Below are positions 11,811 through 22,303 of a stretch of 64,000 nt of DNA, piece after piece. The DNA lies in NCBI RefSeq assembly GCF_000143535.2, contig NC_037313.1:1185501-1249500 (forward strand). The letters are read 5' to 3'. Position 1 is the stretch's first letter. Every line of letters begins with the position of its first letter. The stretch is from Botrytis cinerea B05.10 (lineage: Eukaryota; Ascomycota; Leotiomycetes; Helotiales; Sclerotiniaceae). Under the pieces are notes generated by a model. The model saw only the letters and a list, made by a program, of their open reading frames with translations. It was not told the origin of the DNA and did not search any database. Both the position numbers and the translations under genes were made by a program.

Positions 11811-12974
11811 TGTGCTATCTATCTTATTGAAGAGAATAACTGGGAATGTATTCTAAAACGGGAACAAAATTGTCTTGGAAGAAGATCAATGCCAAGGGGC
11901 AGTTTGATGTTTATATTCTGATGTGGTGGGGCCGCCCAATGACGATAGCGGGGTAGCTAAAATTCCTGCTTACAAAACATGTTAAAATAGTGACGAAAGA
12001 TACCCGAAATTTGGTTTGGCAAGTGTGCCTAGGTAACCATTAGTGCACAGCCTTGAGCTTTCGGGTAGTTAAGTCCGATTCGAGTTCACGTGTATCATCC
12101 CATTTTTTTTTTCTTAAGTAGACACACACTCTGGCAGTACAGGCCTTCTGCTTTCTGCGTCAACCACAAAGATCATATCTATGGTTTATCACTATCCAAC
12201 ATCCAACAGTAGAAGACCACTCGTCTCCCTGATAGTCTCGAGAATATGTCATTGCATAGTATATTCATATACCAATACACACGTACGCTTCACACATCAT
12301 ATCCTCTACAACGGGCCTCGAAGTCAAACATCGTTCAAAACATCAAGTAAACTGTAGATAGTTCCTGTTCTAATCTTCGTTACACCTAAACCATTCTACA
12401 ATCCCATCCAAATAACATCAAACAAGCCAGATACATCATTCATTTGTGGCTGTGATTTGCCGGCATGTATTTGGGAATTATGGATTGGATAGGGAGCCCC
12501 TCCGTTTGTTTTGATGATGAATCTAGATCCTCACCATTGACTATAAGAATTGGTCTTGGAATTTAGATCGAGATGACTGTATTTCTTTGACTTAACTGTG
12601 TATTAATATGTTGAAATATTTGGATGAAGCAGGCGCCTCCTAATATGATCGTTCATGTACATTGGGTTTGATACATACAAATATTGCATGTAATAATATC
12701 CAAGCAAAAGGATTGGCATCTAGGAAGAATGCCAAATGGTTACGGAATCTGCATTCGGATGGAGAACGTGAGAGCGTAATATGAGATGGCCAATATGTAC
12801 GACTAAATTTTCATGAGATGCTCGAAAGTGGCAGCCGTGCCATTGTCTTCCTTGGGAACGACGAGATATATTCATATTGAGTTCACGTGGATTAAGGGTC
12901 AAGACATGGTACAAATGGGATTTAACTTGGTTTCAAAAGAATGAGTTTTTCATTATGAAATGATCAACTTACCT
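11811..12974. other. Intergenic, no gene recognised
   Basis: About 1.16 kb upstream of the quinone reductase and downstream of the small basic protein gene, both on the minus strand. Short frames such as 12720-12914 on minus have no motif. A CACGTG palindrome lies at 12087-12092, about 280 bp upstream of the reductase start. Confidence 0.5.
12087..12092. promoter_or_regulatory. CACGTG palindrome upstream of quinone reductase
   Basis: Perfect E-box 277 bp upstream of the reductase ATG at 11810. Candidate bHLH site on sequence alone. Confidence 0.25.
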
Positions 12975-13268
12975 CTACTCGCACTCGCCTCTCCCACTAG
13001 AGAGATAGAATTTATAGAAAAAGGGCCCTGAAAGATTTAATCGATCTGTATACGAGTACCAGACTGAAACTTGGCTCGCTTGAGCACCCTCGTTATCTCG
13101 TCGGCGTTTGTGAGACAAAACCTGCTCACGAGCAGTGCACTTCTCATACTTACGTTTTCGGCTTGGTTGAAAAGTGTCTTCGATGTTCAAACGTTTGAAT
13201 CGAGCGACAAGCTTGTTGACTTCTTGGGACGGTGGGTCTTGCATTGTTGCTTCTATATAGTTTGACAT
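12975..13268 (-). CDS. Small basic protein of unknown function
   Basis: A single open frame of 97 codons. Residues 38-75 are rich in K and R, with clusters S-R-K-R-K-Y and H-K-R-R-R that could act as a nuclear localisation signal. The N-terminal 35 residues look like ordinary helical protein (VNKLVARFKRLNIEDTF). The last 25 residues are aromatic-rich and may instead be read-through of an unrecognised intron. No family was recognised. It reads in the same direction as the reductase and NRK genes. Confidence 0.45.
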   Translation of the reverse strand: MSNYIEATMQDPPSQEVNKLVARFKRLNIEDTFQPSRKRKYEKCTAREQVLSHKRRRDNEGAQASQVSVWYSYTDRLNLSGPFFYKFYLSSGRGECE

Positions 13269-13676
13269 CTTGATATATGCGTTATTGTTGTAGGGACTTT
13301 AATGAGGAAGCAAAGAGGATATCAAGGAGGAATGGAGTTTTATACTTGAAATTTGTATCATGTTTGTAGAGAGCTGGATGATGGAAACAATGCATTAATT
13401 CTTAGTTCGGCGCATTCTTTGTTATTTGTTAAAGAAAACTTCAATCTTATGGTGTGTTCTCTATTGTCTTTGTCATGTCTATTTGTATATATATTTTATT
13501 TGAAGGTAGAGTACGACATTGTGCTTTTTGGTCTTCAACCATCCCTTGTTCGAGGATGCCAACGAAAAGATAGCTTCACTAGGTCGAATTGAACGTTCTA
13601 ACCTAGATCCGTGGAAGGTATCCAAAAATGCAAAAGCTGATCACATCGCTATGGAACCTCCAATCGCTTCAATTGA
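13269..13676. other. Short intergenic region
   Basis: About 410 bp between the small basic protein gene (start 13268) and the NRK stop (13677). It is T-rich with no ORF of note. It probably holds the NRK 3' UTR and the promoter of the small protein gene. Confidence 0.5.
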
Positions 13677-14649
13677 CTACCTCCCGGTTCCTCGGTCTCC
13701 CTTTGCAAATGAAGGCAGAGACTCCATGACTGTAGCCACGGCCCACTTGAGAGTCGTGCTCATGTCAATGTCCAAACCTCCATCCTGGCATTTGAGACCT
13801 AGCTCACTAACAACATCTTTCTTTAACTTTCCCTCAACATCACCGCCTTCGAACATCCATTTGTGATCCTCAACATAATTTGGCCAGACAATCTTATCAA
13901 CGTATCCTGGTGGATCTTCCCAGAATCCCTCGAGAGTTACATAGCCACTACGAGCCTCCCTTCGACCTTTTGCCTTTTCATAACTAACACGAAGGAAAAG
14001 TTTCAGATCGATCTGGGACTGAACTGCGGCCAAGGACTTGGAATAGAGAAGAAACCCATCAAAAATACAAAGGCGAATAGGAGAATCTGTGTCTGTCAAG
14101 ATCCCATGCCCTGGCTGTCCAGGTTGAGTCCATGTCTTGACTTTAGATTTTAATGCTTCGATATCTTCATCTGACACGGGGCATTCTCCAATAGAATTTT
14201 TGTCTTCTTTGGAATCGAGAGTAGGCTATGAAGAGTGAGGACTTGTTCTGCAAGATTTGCAACTACCAAAACACAGATAAAAATAATGACTGACAGGAAA
14301 CGTGCCTTCTTTGCGTATATGCTCAAGAGACTTGACCATTTCTGGTATATCCAAAGCTTCCGCACAATCCCAATCTACTAGATCGTGCTTCTTGGGGAGC
14401 CTGGTTATTATTAGTAGAGGCACACGAAAAGTACGCCGCAAATCATATAATAGGTCGCAGAACAGAATGCATACCAAAAGCAGTGCAGGCAAAAATCCGA
14501 ACTCACTCTTCTTCGGGTCTATAGAAGTCATCTTCGTGAAGAACGAAGGTATGTGGAAAGATATCACGGAGAAGGCGACTAAGTGTTGTCTTACCACTGG
14601 ATGAACACCCACTAATCCCAAGTACCACGGCTTTCTTAGAATCACTCAT
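13677..14649 (-). CDS. NRK1: Nicotinamide riboside kinase
   Basis: Exons 14507-14649, 14295-14400 and 13677-14225 give 265 residues. The enzyme phosphorylates nicotinamide riboside to NMN in the NAD+ salvage pathway. The P-loop GCSSSGKT is at residues 14-21 and is followed by the family signature H-E-D-D-F-Y, which binds substrate. D-W-D-C-A-E-A-L-D corresponds to the yeast N-W-D-S-P-E-A-L-D motif. The C-terminal half has the phosphate-lid region K-G-R-R-E-A-R-S-G-Y and the F-W-x-D-P-P-G-Y motif typical of Nrk1. Size is close to yeast Nrk1 (240 residues). It is probably cytosolic, because no targeting signal is seen. It is divergent from the aspartate aminotransferase gene, sharing a 610-bp upstream region. 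Confidence 0.93.
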
Positions 14650-15259
14650 GGCGAGAAATCACTGGTTCCTGTGCCCAACCTGGACTGTCATCGACTGTTG
14701 CTGTCGCTCTCGAGGTTGCTTCTCAAACTGAGGCCGATGAAGGAGGGGTTTGAATGTTGGGTAAGCATAAGCAGCACCGTTTATTTTGTTTCGACGCTGT
14801 GACCAGTTTTGATAACGAATCTTTCCGATACCACATCATGTTTTGGTGGATCAACGACTTGACTATCCACCTGGCGGTCCTACAGAAGTTATCTGAGAAA
14901 GGGAAATATTCCCTCAGCAGATGTATGTAACAGTGATGTGAATGCATGCGAAAGTGCTAAAATATGGGCCTGAGTATATTACCGTCCATTGCCAATACAA
15001 TATATCTTCAAAATTTCTTCTAATTCGCGCGCATCTTTAATTAAAAGACAATCCGAACTTAAGCCAGCCCGTTCCATCCCCAGACACCCATGCACACGCC
15101 AATCGGAAGCTTGTGGGTAGTTTCTGGGGCAGCTGTTCTCAAGACGAAAGTATTTGCTTGGCCTCGCCTGTTTCTTCAAGCAACCGTCAGATTCATTAAA
15201 TTGAATTAATATTCCCTCTTCTACCCAAACATCCTTTTTCCCAATTGTCAGTCTTCAAG
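14650..15259. other. Divergent promoter region, NRK1 and aspartate aminotransferase
   Basis: 610 bp between two start codons facing away from each other. Two minus-strand frames (14723-14947, 14979-15179) have no motif and lie where promoters and 5' UTRs are expected, so they were not called. A C/T-rich stretch just before 15260 resembles a fungal transcription start region. Confidence 0.5.
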
Positions 15260-16821
15260 ATGCTTTCTCCCTTCAGATTAGCCAGCAGGCAAGCCATTAC
15301 CCGTGGTGTTGCTTCCAGAAGTAGCATTGCCATCAGACAAGCTTCCACATGGGCAGATGTTCCTCAAGGTCCTCCAGTACGTATATCTTGTCAATGGCAC
15401 AACTTTAGACACTTTTAGGCTAATCTACTGCAGGATGTAAGTTGTTGACTCTTCCAATTCGATAGAGGGGTAGTTTTCTAATTGCACGATCGTTTGTGGC
15501 AGGCCATCTTAGGTATGAGTCAACAATGGGACCATTTGCTTGATATGAAAACCTGACAAAAACACAGGTATCACTGAGGCCTTCAAGGCAGACAGTTTCA
15601 AGGAGAAGATCAACTTAGGTTCGCAATACCGGAATGCTTTCAATTTGACCCCACTAATTTTCTCCTAGGTGTCGGCGCATACAGAGATGATGCAGGCCAA
15701 CCTTACGTCCTTCCATCCGTCCGAACCGCAGAAGACAAGGTCGTACAAGCAAAACTCAACAAAGAATATGCGGGTATTACCGGTGTTCCAGATTTCACCA
15801 AGGCAGCTGCTGTTCTTGCATACGGTGAGGGATCGAGTGCCCTTGATCGTTTAGTCATTACACAATCCATCTCCGGAACTGGAGCTCTCCGAATCGGAGG
15901 TGCTTTCCTCCAACGATTCTTCCCTGGCGCAAAGAAGATCTACATCCCAACTCCATCATGGGCAAACCATGCTGCAGTATTCAAGGATTCGGGTCTCGAG
16001 GTTGAGAAATACAGATATTATAACAAGGACACAATCGGCCTCGATTTCGAGGGCATGGTTGCAGACATCAAGGCCGCACCAAAGGGAAGCGCTTTCTTGC
16101 TCCACGCATGTGCGCACAACCCCACTGGTGTCGACCCAACTGTCGAGCAATGGAAGCAGATCAGCGATGCTGTCAAGGCTGGTGGACACTATGCTTTCTT
16201 CGATATGGCCTACCAAGGATTCGCCTCTGGTGATACCGACAAGGACGCTTTCCCCATTCGTCACTTCATTGAGCAAGGCCACAACCCATGTCTCGCCCAG
16301 TCTTTCGCCAAGAACATGGGATTGTACGGTGAGCGTGTTGGTGCATTCTCCGTTGTCTGCGCCGATGCCGCCGAGAAGAAGCGTGTTGATTCACAAATCA
16401 AGATTCTTGTCCGCCCTCTTTACTCTAACCCTCCCGTTCACGGTGCCCGTATTGCTTCTACAATCCTCAACGACAAGGCTTTGAACAAGCAATGGCTTGC
16501 CGAGGTTAAGGGAATGGCTGATCGTATCATCACCATGAGAGCTTTATTGAAGAAGGAACTCGAGAACTTGGGCTCAAAGCACGACTGGTCTCACATCACT
16601 AGCCAAATTGGCATGTTCGCATACACTGGTTTGACCCCTGAGCAAATGGATAAGTTAGCTACTGAAGTAAGTTTTGTTCCGGACTGATTTGGTAGAAGTT
16701 GCACTAATCACAGACTTAGCACTCCGTATATGCTACCAAGGATGGTAGAATTTCTGTTGCAGGTATCACTTCAGCAAACGTCAAGAGATTGGCTGCTGCT
16801 ATTCATGCTGTCAAGCCATAG
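15260..16821 (+). CDS. Aspartate aminotransferase, mitochondrial
   Basis: Six exons: 15260-15376, 15434-15436, 15503-15512, 15568-15618, 15669-16666 and 16720-16821. They encode 426 residues. The class I PLP aminotransferase converts aspartate and 2-oxoglutarate to oxaloacetate and glutamate (malate-aspartate shuttle). The first ~28 residues are Arg/Ser-rich without acidic residues, fitting a mitochondrial presequence. Family landmarks are [27 protein letters not shown], the F-F-D-M-A-Y-Q-G-F core, the PLP lysine at about residue 275 in [10 protein letters not shown], and E-R-V-G. The 3-nt exon (GAT) supplies the Asp of the conserved PPD-x-ILG segment, and the next exon is only 10 nt. Without these microexons a residue conserved to human GOT2 would be missing. 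Confidence 0.95.
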
Positions 16822-17199
16822 ATCGGTTATATAATTTTAATCCCAAAATTTGATATAGCACGGCGTGGTAGAAAATGTCCTTGAGATTCTAGATACTAGT
16901 CCAGAAGAATAAATAGATGCAACATATACCATTGAAAGAAATAAAAAGTCTTCTCTCCATAGATTGTTTCGTCTCACTGAATTGTTATCGTATGTAATTC
17001 ATTCAATCACAGTATTCCCAAGCATTGCATCCCCAATAGAAACATTGTATATTTCAGCTTTCTCAATACAACACCAACTCTCGTTTGATCTATTCAAGCC
17101 ATAAGTTCATCCCATCTTTCCGTCTGATCATCAAAATCGTAAAGTCGTAATTCATCCTATCCTTCTCTTTCTCGATCGATCGATCGCTGATCCACGCAA
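16822..17199. other. Convergent 3' region
   Basis: 378 bp between the ends of two convergent genes. It contains 3' UTR sequence and a small (gatc)n tract near 17173-17187. No ORF of note. Confidence 0.5.
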
Positions 17200-18288
17200 T
17201 TAACTTTCTCTCAACCTCTGCACATCCCTTTTCACCTCCTCCAACTCTCCCCTCAGCTCCCCATATACCCTTGCAATCTCCCTCATCTGTCTCTCCTTCC
17301 TCTCGTCCTCCCTTCCTACTCCGTATCCCCACAAATCCCTCTCTTTCAATTTCCCCCTCTCCTTCAACCTCTCCCTACCCCCACGCAATTCCCGCATGTA
17401 GTTTTGTAAAGCTTCGGTTGTTCGTTCGTCGTAGATAATTTTTTCTCCTTGTACGTACTTGAGTTGCAATTCGTGAGAAATGGTCTGGGATTGGAGGGAG
17501 AGGAGGGAGATCTTAGAAATGGTGTGTCGGGCAATGGGGCCGTGTTTTGAACGCTCGAGTAGCTGGATTATGAGGGCTGTGGCGCGATGGTATAGGGTTA
17601 GGAGCTGCGTGGTAGTATTGGTTACAGCTGTGCGGGCGAGAGCAAGAGAATGGGATTGCGTGAGGAGAGTCGATTGCAGAGTCAGAACGCTGGGGAGGAG
17701 AGTGGGAATTTGGCGGTGCAGGAAAGAAGCATTTGTTGTCGGGGAAAGGATTCGAGAAAGAGAGAGGGCGGTGTTGTGGAGGTTGGTGCTGAGGAGGGCG
17801 CTCAGTTGCGGAAGGTGGGTTGGGAGGGAATGATATGCCGGCGTAGATTCTAAAAGGGCAATATCGCGTTTTGAGAGGGAGCTTGAGGGAGGAGAAAGCT
17901 TTGCCGTGAGGAGAATAATCAGCTCGACGATTTCATCTGGTAATTCGGCAGCCTTTCTTGGGGGTGCGGGTTGAGAAGTTCGGGTTCGAGGTTTCGCGGG
18001 GATCGGAGGCGGTGGTGAGAGATCCAGGGACGACAGAGAAGCTATTAAGATCTGCGATTTTGCTGCTTCTATTCTGGCAGCTTTTAGTGCCTAGGAATAT
18101 ATGTTAGTAACTGTGAAAAATAGTCGAGTGAGGGGAAAAGCCACCCCAGAAACTGCATCCCGCTCTTTCTGAGCTGGATGACTTTTAGTAGAACCATTAG
18201 GATTCAAGATATCGGTCGAAAGTTTCTTGTACAAATCTGCAAACTTAGGGTTACTCTGTAGAATGGAATCTTCGACAGGAGGTAACAT
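17200..18288 (-). CDS. Conserved-looking helical protein of unknown function
   Basis: Two exons (18145-18288 and 17200-18090) give 344 residues. The first intron uses a GTGGCT donor and CCTAG acceptor. The N-terminal segment (P-P-V-E-D-S-I-L-Q-S-N-P-K-F-A-D-L-Y-K-K-L) joins A-L-K-A-A-R-I-E-A-A-K across the intron. A proline-rich linker follows, then a long alpha-helical, Leu/Ser/Thr-rich middle. The last 90 residues are charged (E, R, K) and heptad-like, suggesting a coiled coil. I think this matches a hypothetical-protein type widespread in Pezizomycotina but cannot assign a role. A structural part in a coiled-coil complex is possible. No signal peptide or transmembrane helix. Confidence 0.7.
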
Positions 18289-20998
18289 GTCGCCGTTGAT
18301 GTTAGAACTGGTTGTTGAGTTGTGCCAGATTTGCCAACACCACACTCCAAAAGTTTTGTAGCAAGTCTAGCCAAAGCCAAATTTCCCAAACTTGGGAAAA
18401 GTAAAGATTTTGTTACAGATTTCGAACCGGGGAAGTTTCAAGATCTCGAAATCAACTGTTTTGAGAACTCTGGAAGAATGGTTGTTGAATTCTACGAGGT
18501 GCGTTTTTCGCAGTTTTCAGTCTATTTTGGCAAGGATGATGGGGATTGTGCATTTCTGACGAGGCTAATGTGGATCTAATCGGGTTAGATCTTCCATCAC
18601 CATTACCTCGCTCTTGCCAGACTTTTTGGTGCTGCCATATTGGATATCAGACGATTTTGTCCTTTTCAACATCATTCATGGAAACGCAAACAGCACAGTT
18701 TCTGAACCTGAGGTACACATTTTCCCCCTCCCAATTAAATGAGTCCATACAGTTTACCTGCTATCTTCCATTCTCAATTGGTGGATTCAAACTCTATTAG
18801 AGTTTCCTTTACTCCTCCTGCTTCCCTAATTCGATGCAGATTTGAAGGGAAGTCAAGCCTAATTCGATTCAAACTTTATTGTTCAACCAGCTGTCGAGCC
18901 CTGGGAATTCGGCACATCCGAGGTTATCAGTATTGAATGATTCTTTCTGGCCTCGAGAAATCCCTTTGCCCGTACTCGACTTTGCGTCCGAGTTTCGTGG
19001 TCTGGTGTATGAAGCGATCGTCGGCTTCCCGAGCGGCAATCGTGTAGCTCTTTATGTTCTATGGGATATCTCTATCTCGAAAGACCACAACACGAAGTAG
19101 CTGCTATGCGCAGGGAGTACTAAAGGTTCTGGTGGAAGTTTTTCAATTTTACCTTAACCTCCAAGCAAATCAGCTGTGAAGCTCAGAGATTATTTCACAA
19201 AAGAACGAGCTCAGATTCGAAGGCCTGCACTACCCAACACGATGTGGACCAGGACACAGTAGAGTCACTTTCTTACGAAAGCATCATGCCGGCAGTCATT
19301 CACCCGGGATTGATACTTATTACTTATGTTGATTTAAATTGTGCTGAGTATCCGCGTGTGACTCTTCTTTAGGGATGGACGCAGCTTCGATCCCAGGAGC
19401 ATCACACAGAAGTCATGAATATGTGGATCAAGAACGCAGAGTATCATCCGGTCGGTTTCGTCAACTAAATGTCCGAATAGATGGCAATATCTCCGACGAG
19501 GCCTTTAGTATGCAGGGACTCTCATGGGTAGCTATGAACAAGACGTCAAGAGATCGGTACTTGCGAATCAGTAACTTGTTGACACCAGCGATTAGTGAAG
19601 TATGTGGTATGGATGTGATGCAGCACACGACTGTTAACAGTTGTTTCAAAGTCACAGAACAAACTGGCAATTCTAGTTAGTGCCATGGAACTTCTTGTCG
19701 AAGTTCTGGACGGATCCCTACTTTGCGCTATTGAAAACCTTAACCTTAAAGCAGTCGGAATATCATGGACATTGAGAGTAGTTCTAATGGCTGGGATAAT
19801 TTCATACTTTTGTTGGTTTCAATGCTTTGGAGTCCATGGATACGATACTTCTATGTATGGCAGCGTATGGGGTGTGATCAGGCGTCGTGATATTGTCTAA
19901 AAAGGTACTTAAGTATTCTTCCCAGGAAATTGCTCCTTTAAGACACCAGCTTTCTAACATCAGCATATAACAAAATCCAAAACTGTGTCTACAAATTCAA
20001 AAGAACAGCTTGGTGTGAGTCAAACCGAGTATTGTTTTACTTATTGAAACCTCAACTCCTTACCACATCAAGGTCTAGCCGCCAGTAATTTCGCTCCAAA
20101 AGCAATTGAATGAATATTGGTTACAATTTTCCTTGGTGTATTGTTTGACGGCACAACGCCTCCACATCACAAAAACATGCACGCATGATTGGAACCTTCG
20201 TCTCCAGATCGACATAACAAGTCGTTGGAGGTTCCGCCGCACAGCGGATCTAAGAAAACGCCACGACGAATATGGGGTTTTGCCGGACGCATGAGGAACT
20301 GTTAGACGCCATATCTTACCAATATTCAAAAAGACATAAAATCTGCACGCAGTGACCGGTCTTTACGTCCGTAGAAGCGGGCATAAGGTTGTTATCTTGA
20401 CTTCCCTGCTTATTTCAACGACAGTCATAGACTTTCAGGAATTATAAGGCAGCGACACTATGTAATTAGTCGTCTCAGACGATCCCATTTTTTATGAGGA
20501 GTTTGAAGGAATGCGGTAACCCCCAAGCCTCTAATGTATATTTCCCAGCAGAGATGGGCTATGAACTTGCGGTTCGGATTTTTCAGAGATCTGAATCCTT
20601 CCGATCATCAATCTCCACAAAATACCTATTTAAGTTAGTATTCCTAGATTGATTGGCCTGTTCGTATATCACACCCTCAAATATACATGGGGCTGGATTT
20701 CAAAACGGCGGTGATGTTGCTGGGATTGGCTGATCTTTTGCAGTTGATGGGTGACTGTGCTGTACGAGTACGTGAATGTGGATCCTGCAAGCGTGGCTTG
20801 AGCTGGACTACCAATATACTTTTTGGAATATAATTTGATAATTTTACTTTTTATATATTCATTGATTCACGCCTAGTCTTTAGCTAGAGTTTTTCGCATG
20901 TTTTTGGGTTTTGGTTCTTCGATTCATCTATACTTATTTTTTAGAATTTTCCTGTGACTCGTATTCTTTCCCTACTTGTATACCAACATCTGGCGAAG
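18289..20998. other. 2.7-kb gene-poor interval
   Basis: No gene could be supported. Short plus-strand frames at 18322-18579, 18879-19100, 19375-19680 (101 codons) and 19685-19900 show no family motifs and no intron pattern linking them. The 5' end is the promoter of the minus-strand helical protein gene and the 3' end the promoter of the 20999 gene. The sequence is not obviously repetitive. Part may be an old degraded gene. Confidence 0.45.
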
Positions 20999-21916
20999 AT
21001 GAGCTTCGATACCAAAGTTCCCCAGGGACTATTAGGTAGTGAGATCAAAAGAAAAGAGGTTCCCTTTCGTAATGTAGAAGAGAAGCCATCTATAGCATTG
21101 TAAGTCTCCTGGTTCTCAGGATTAAAAGATCTAAGCTAACATTCACAAAGTCAATCCCCAGACTACGACCCAACCCAAGCTCCAGCGCATCTGATGGATC
21201 CCTATTCCCAAGAAGTAGATTACCAGGACAACATATCCATCCACCAAACGCTCACCTCTACCCCCTCATTCCCAATCTCCAAGCTCGTCATTCCCACCAA
21301 AACAGATTCCTTAGCCTCCGGCTTTCCTTTTCATCAACGTCTTTACGATTACCGTGTCTCTCATGATGAATGGCACCTTTTCACGCACGAAATTGTCAAG
21401 GCAGCTAGTCTTAGTGTGCAGGAGGACTGGGCAGCATGGACCGCCGGTATTTCTACCGGTGTATTGAGTACCGGCCTCCTCGTCTTCGGTGGTCCTTTTG
21501 CAGGGTATTACACCGGAAGATCGGTGCACAGAAAGAAAGTGCTCGAAAAAGTCAAAGATGGGTTAATGCATGAAGGGAGCTTGAGAGCTACGCTGCATAA
21601 ATGGAATGAGCAGTCATTTAGAGGTAAGGGTTTTCAGGCGTGGTTGGAGCTACCCGTTGTCAAGGGAGAGGTCAATGGAGATCATGAGGAGGGAGAAACG
21701 AAAAAAAAGCTTAGTAGGAAGGAGAAGAATTTGAAGAAGAAAGAACAGGGAAGGTTTAGGATTGTCATTATCCCTAACGATGCGCCGATGGGTATGTTAA
21801 TGAGTAGCCAACAGTCGACTTGGAGTTTGGCGAATGTGGAGTCGAATCAAAGGAGTGGGATTGCGGAGGCGCCTGATACTCAACAAACACAGCCAGCGAT
21901 CGCGGAACTTCCATGA
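20999..21916 (+). CDS. Conserved hypothetical protein with glycine-rich hydrophobic segment
   Basis: Exons 20999-21099 and 21151-21916 give 288 residues. The splice joins S-I-A-F to Q-S-P-D-Y-D-P-T. Around residue 125-155 a Gly/Ala/Thr-rich hydrophobic stretch (A-G-I-S-T-G-V-L-S-T-G-L-L-V-F-G-G-P-F) could be a membrane segment or a glycine-zipper. A downstream segment is Lys-rich (K-K-K-L-S-R-K-E-K-N) and the tail is Gln/Thr-rich and likely disordered. No catalytic motif is seen. It looks like a fungal protein of unknown function. Its stop codon lies inside the first copy of an imperfect direct repeat that recurs about 121 bp downstream. Confidence 0.75.
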
Positions 21917-22069
21917 TAATGGGTGAATCTCATGAGGTGCTCTGCTATTTTCTGGTGTTCGTGGGGGTCGAAGGAGTGGTAATGTCCTATATTCACTTTT
22001 GTTGTGCTGCAAGCAGGCCGGAAAAGCAGGATCTCGAATAATGGGTGAATTTTATGAGGTGCCTTGCTC
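21915..22069. repeat. Imperfect direct repeat pair in 3' flank
   Basis: A unit of about 30 bp starting taatgggtgaat occurs at about 21917-21946 and again at about 22038-22067. Copies differ mainly by C to T changes (ctc versus ttt). The first copy overlaps the stop region of the upstream gene. Confidence 0.7.
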
Positions 22070-22303
22070 ATTTGTATCTTTGGCGTATCAGTGGTGTAGT
22101 AAATTGGGCTCTTATTTACCGTAATTGTGGTACAACAAGCAATTTCATAATCGGTTTCAAAACCATCAACTCACCCCGCAATTCATCTGCATCAACCGTT
22201 AGCGCTCCTTCCCCACAGTCAACCTCTTTCCTTCCTTGGGAATTTGATTCACCCCCTCGACTCTTTATTCTTCTACACAGTCGCTGCGACTTCGCATAGG
22301 AAA
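21917..22303. other. Intergenic promoter region of RNA-ligase-domain gene
   Basis: 387 bp holding the direct-repeat pair and a C/T-rich stretch (about 22190-22260) typical of fungal transcription start regions. No ORF of note. Confidence 0.5.

Noticed and set aside
14979..15179. 66-codon minus ORF in the NRK1/aspartate aminotransferase promoter
   Set aside because: No motif, and its position overlaps the expected divergent promoter and 5' UTR.
18895..18920. gaattcggcac word resembling a cDNA cloning linker
   Set aside because: It diverges after 11 bases and sits in ordinary genomic context, so it is chance rather than vector contamination.
19375..19900. Two adjacent plus-strand ORFs (101 and 71 codons)
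   Set aside because: No family resemblance and no good splice junction between them. Kept only as part of the gene-poor interval.
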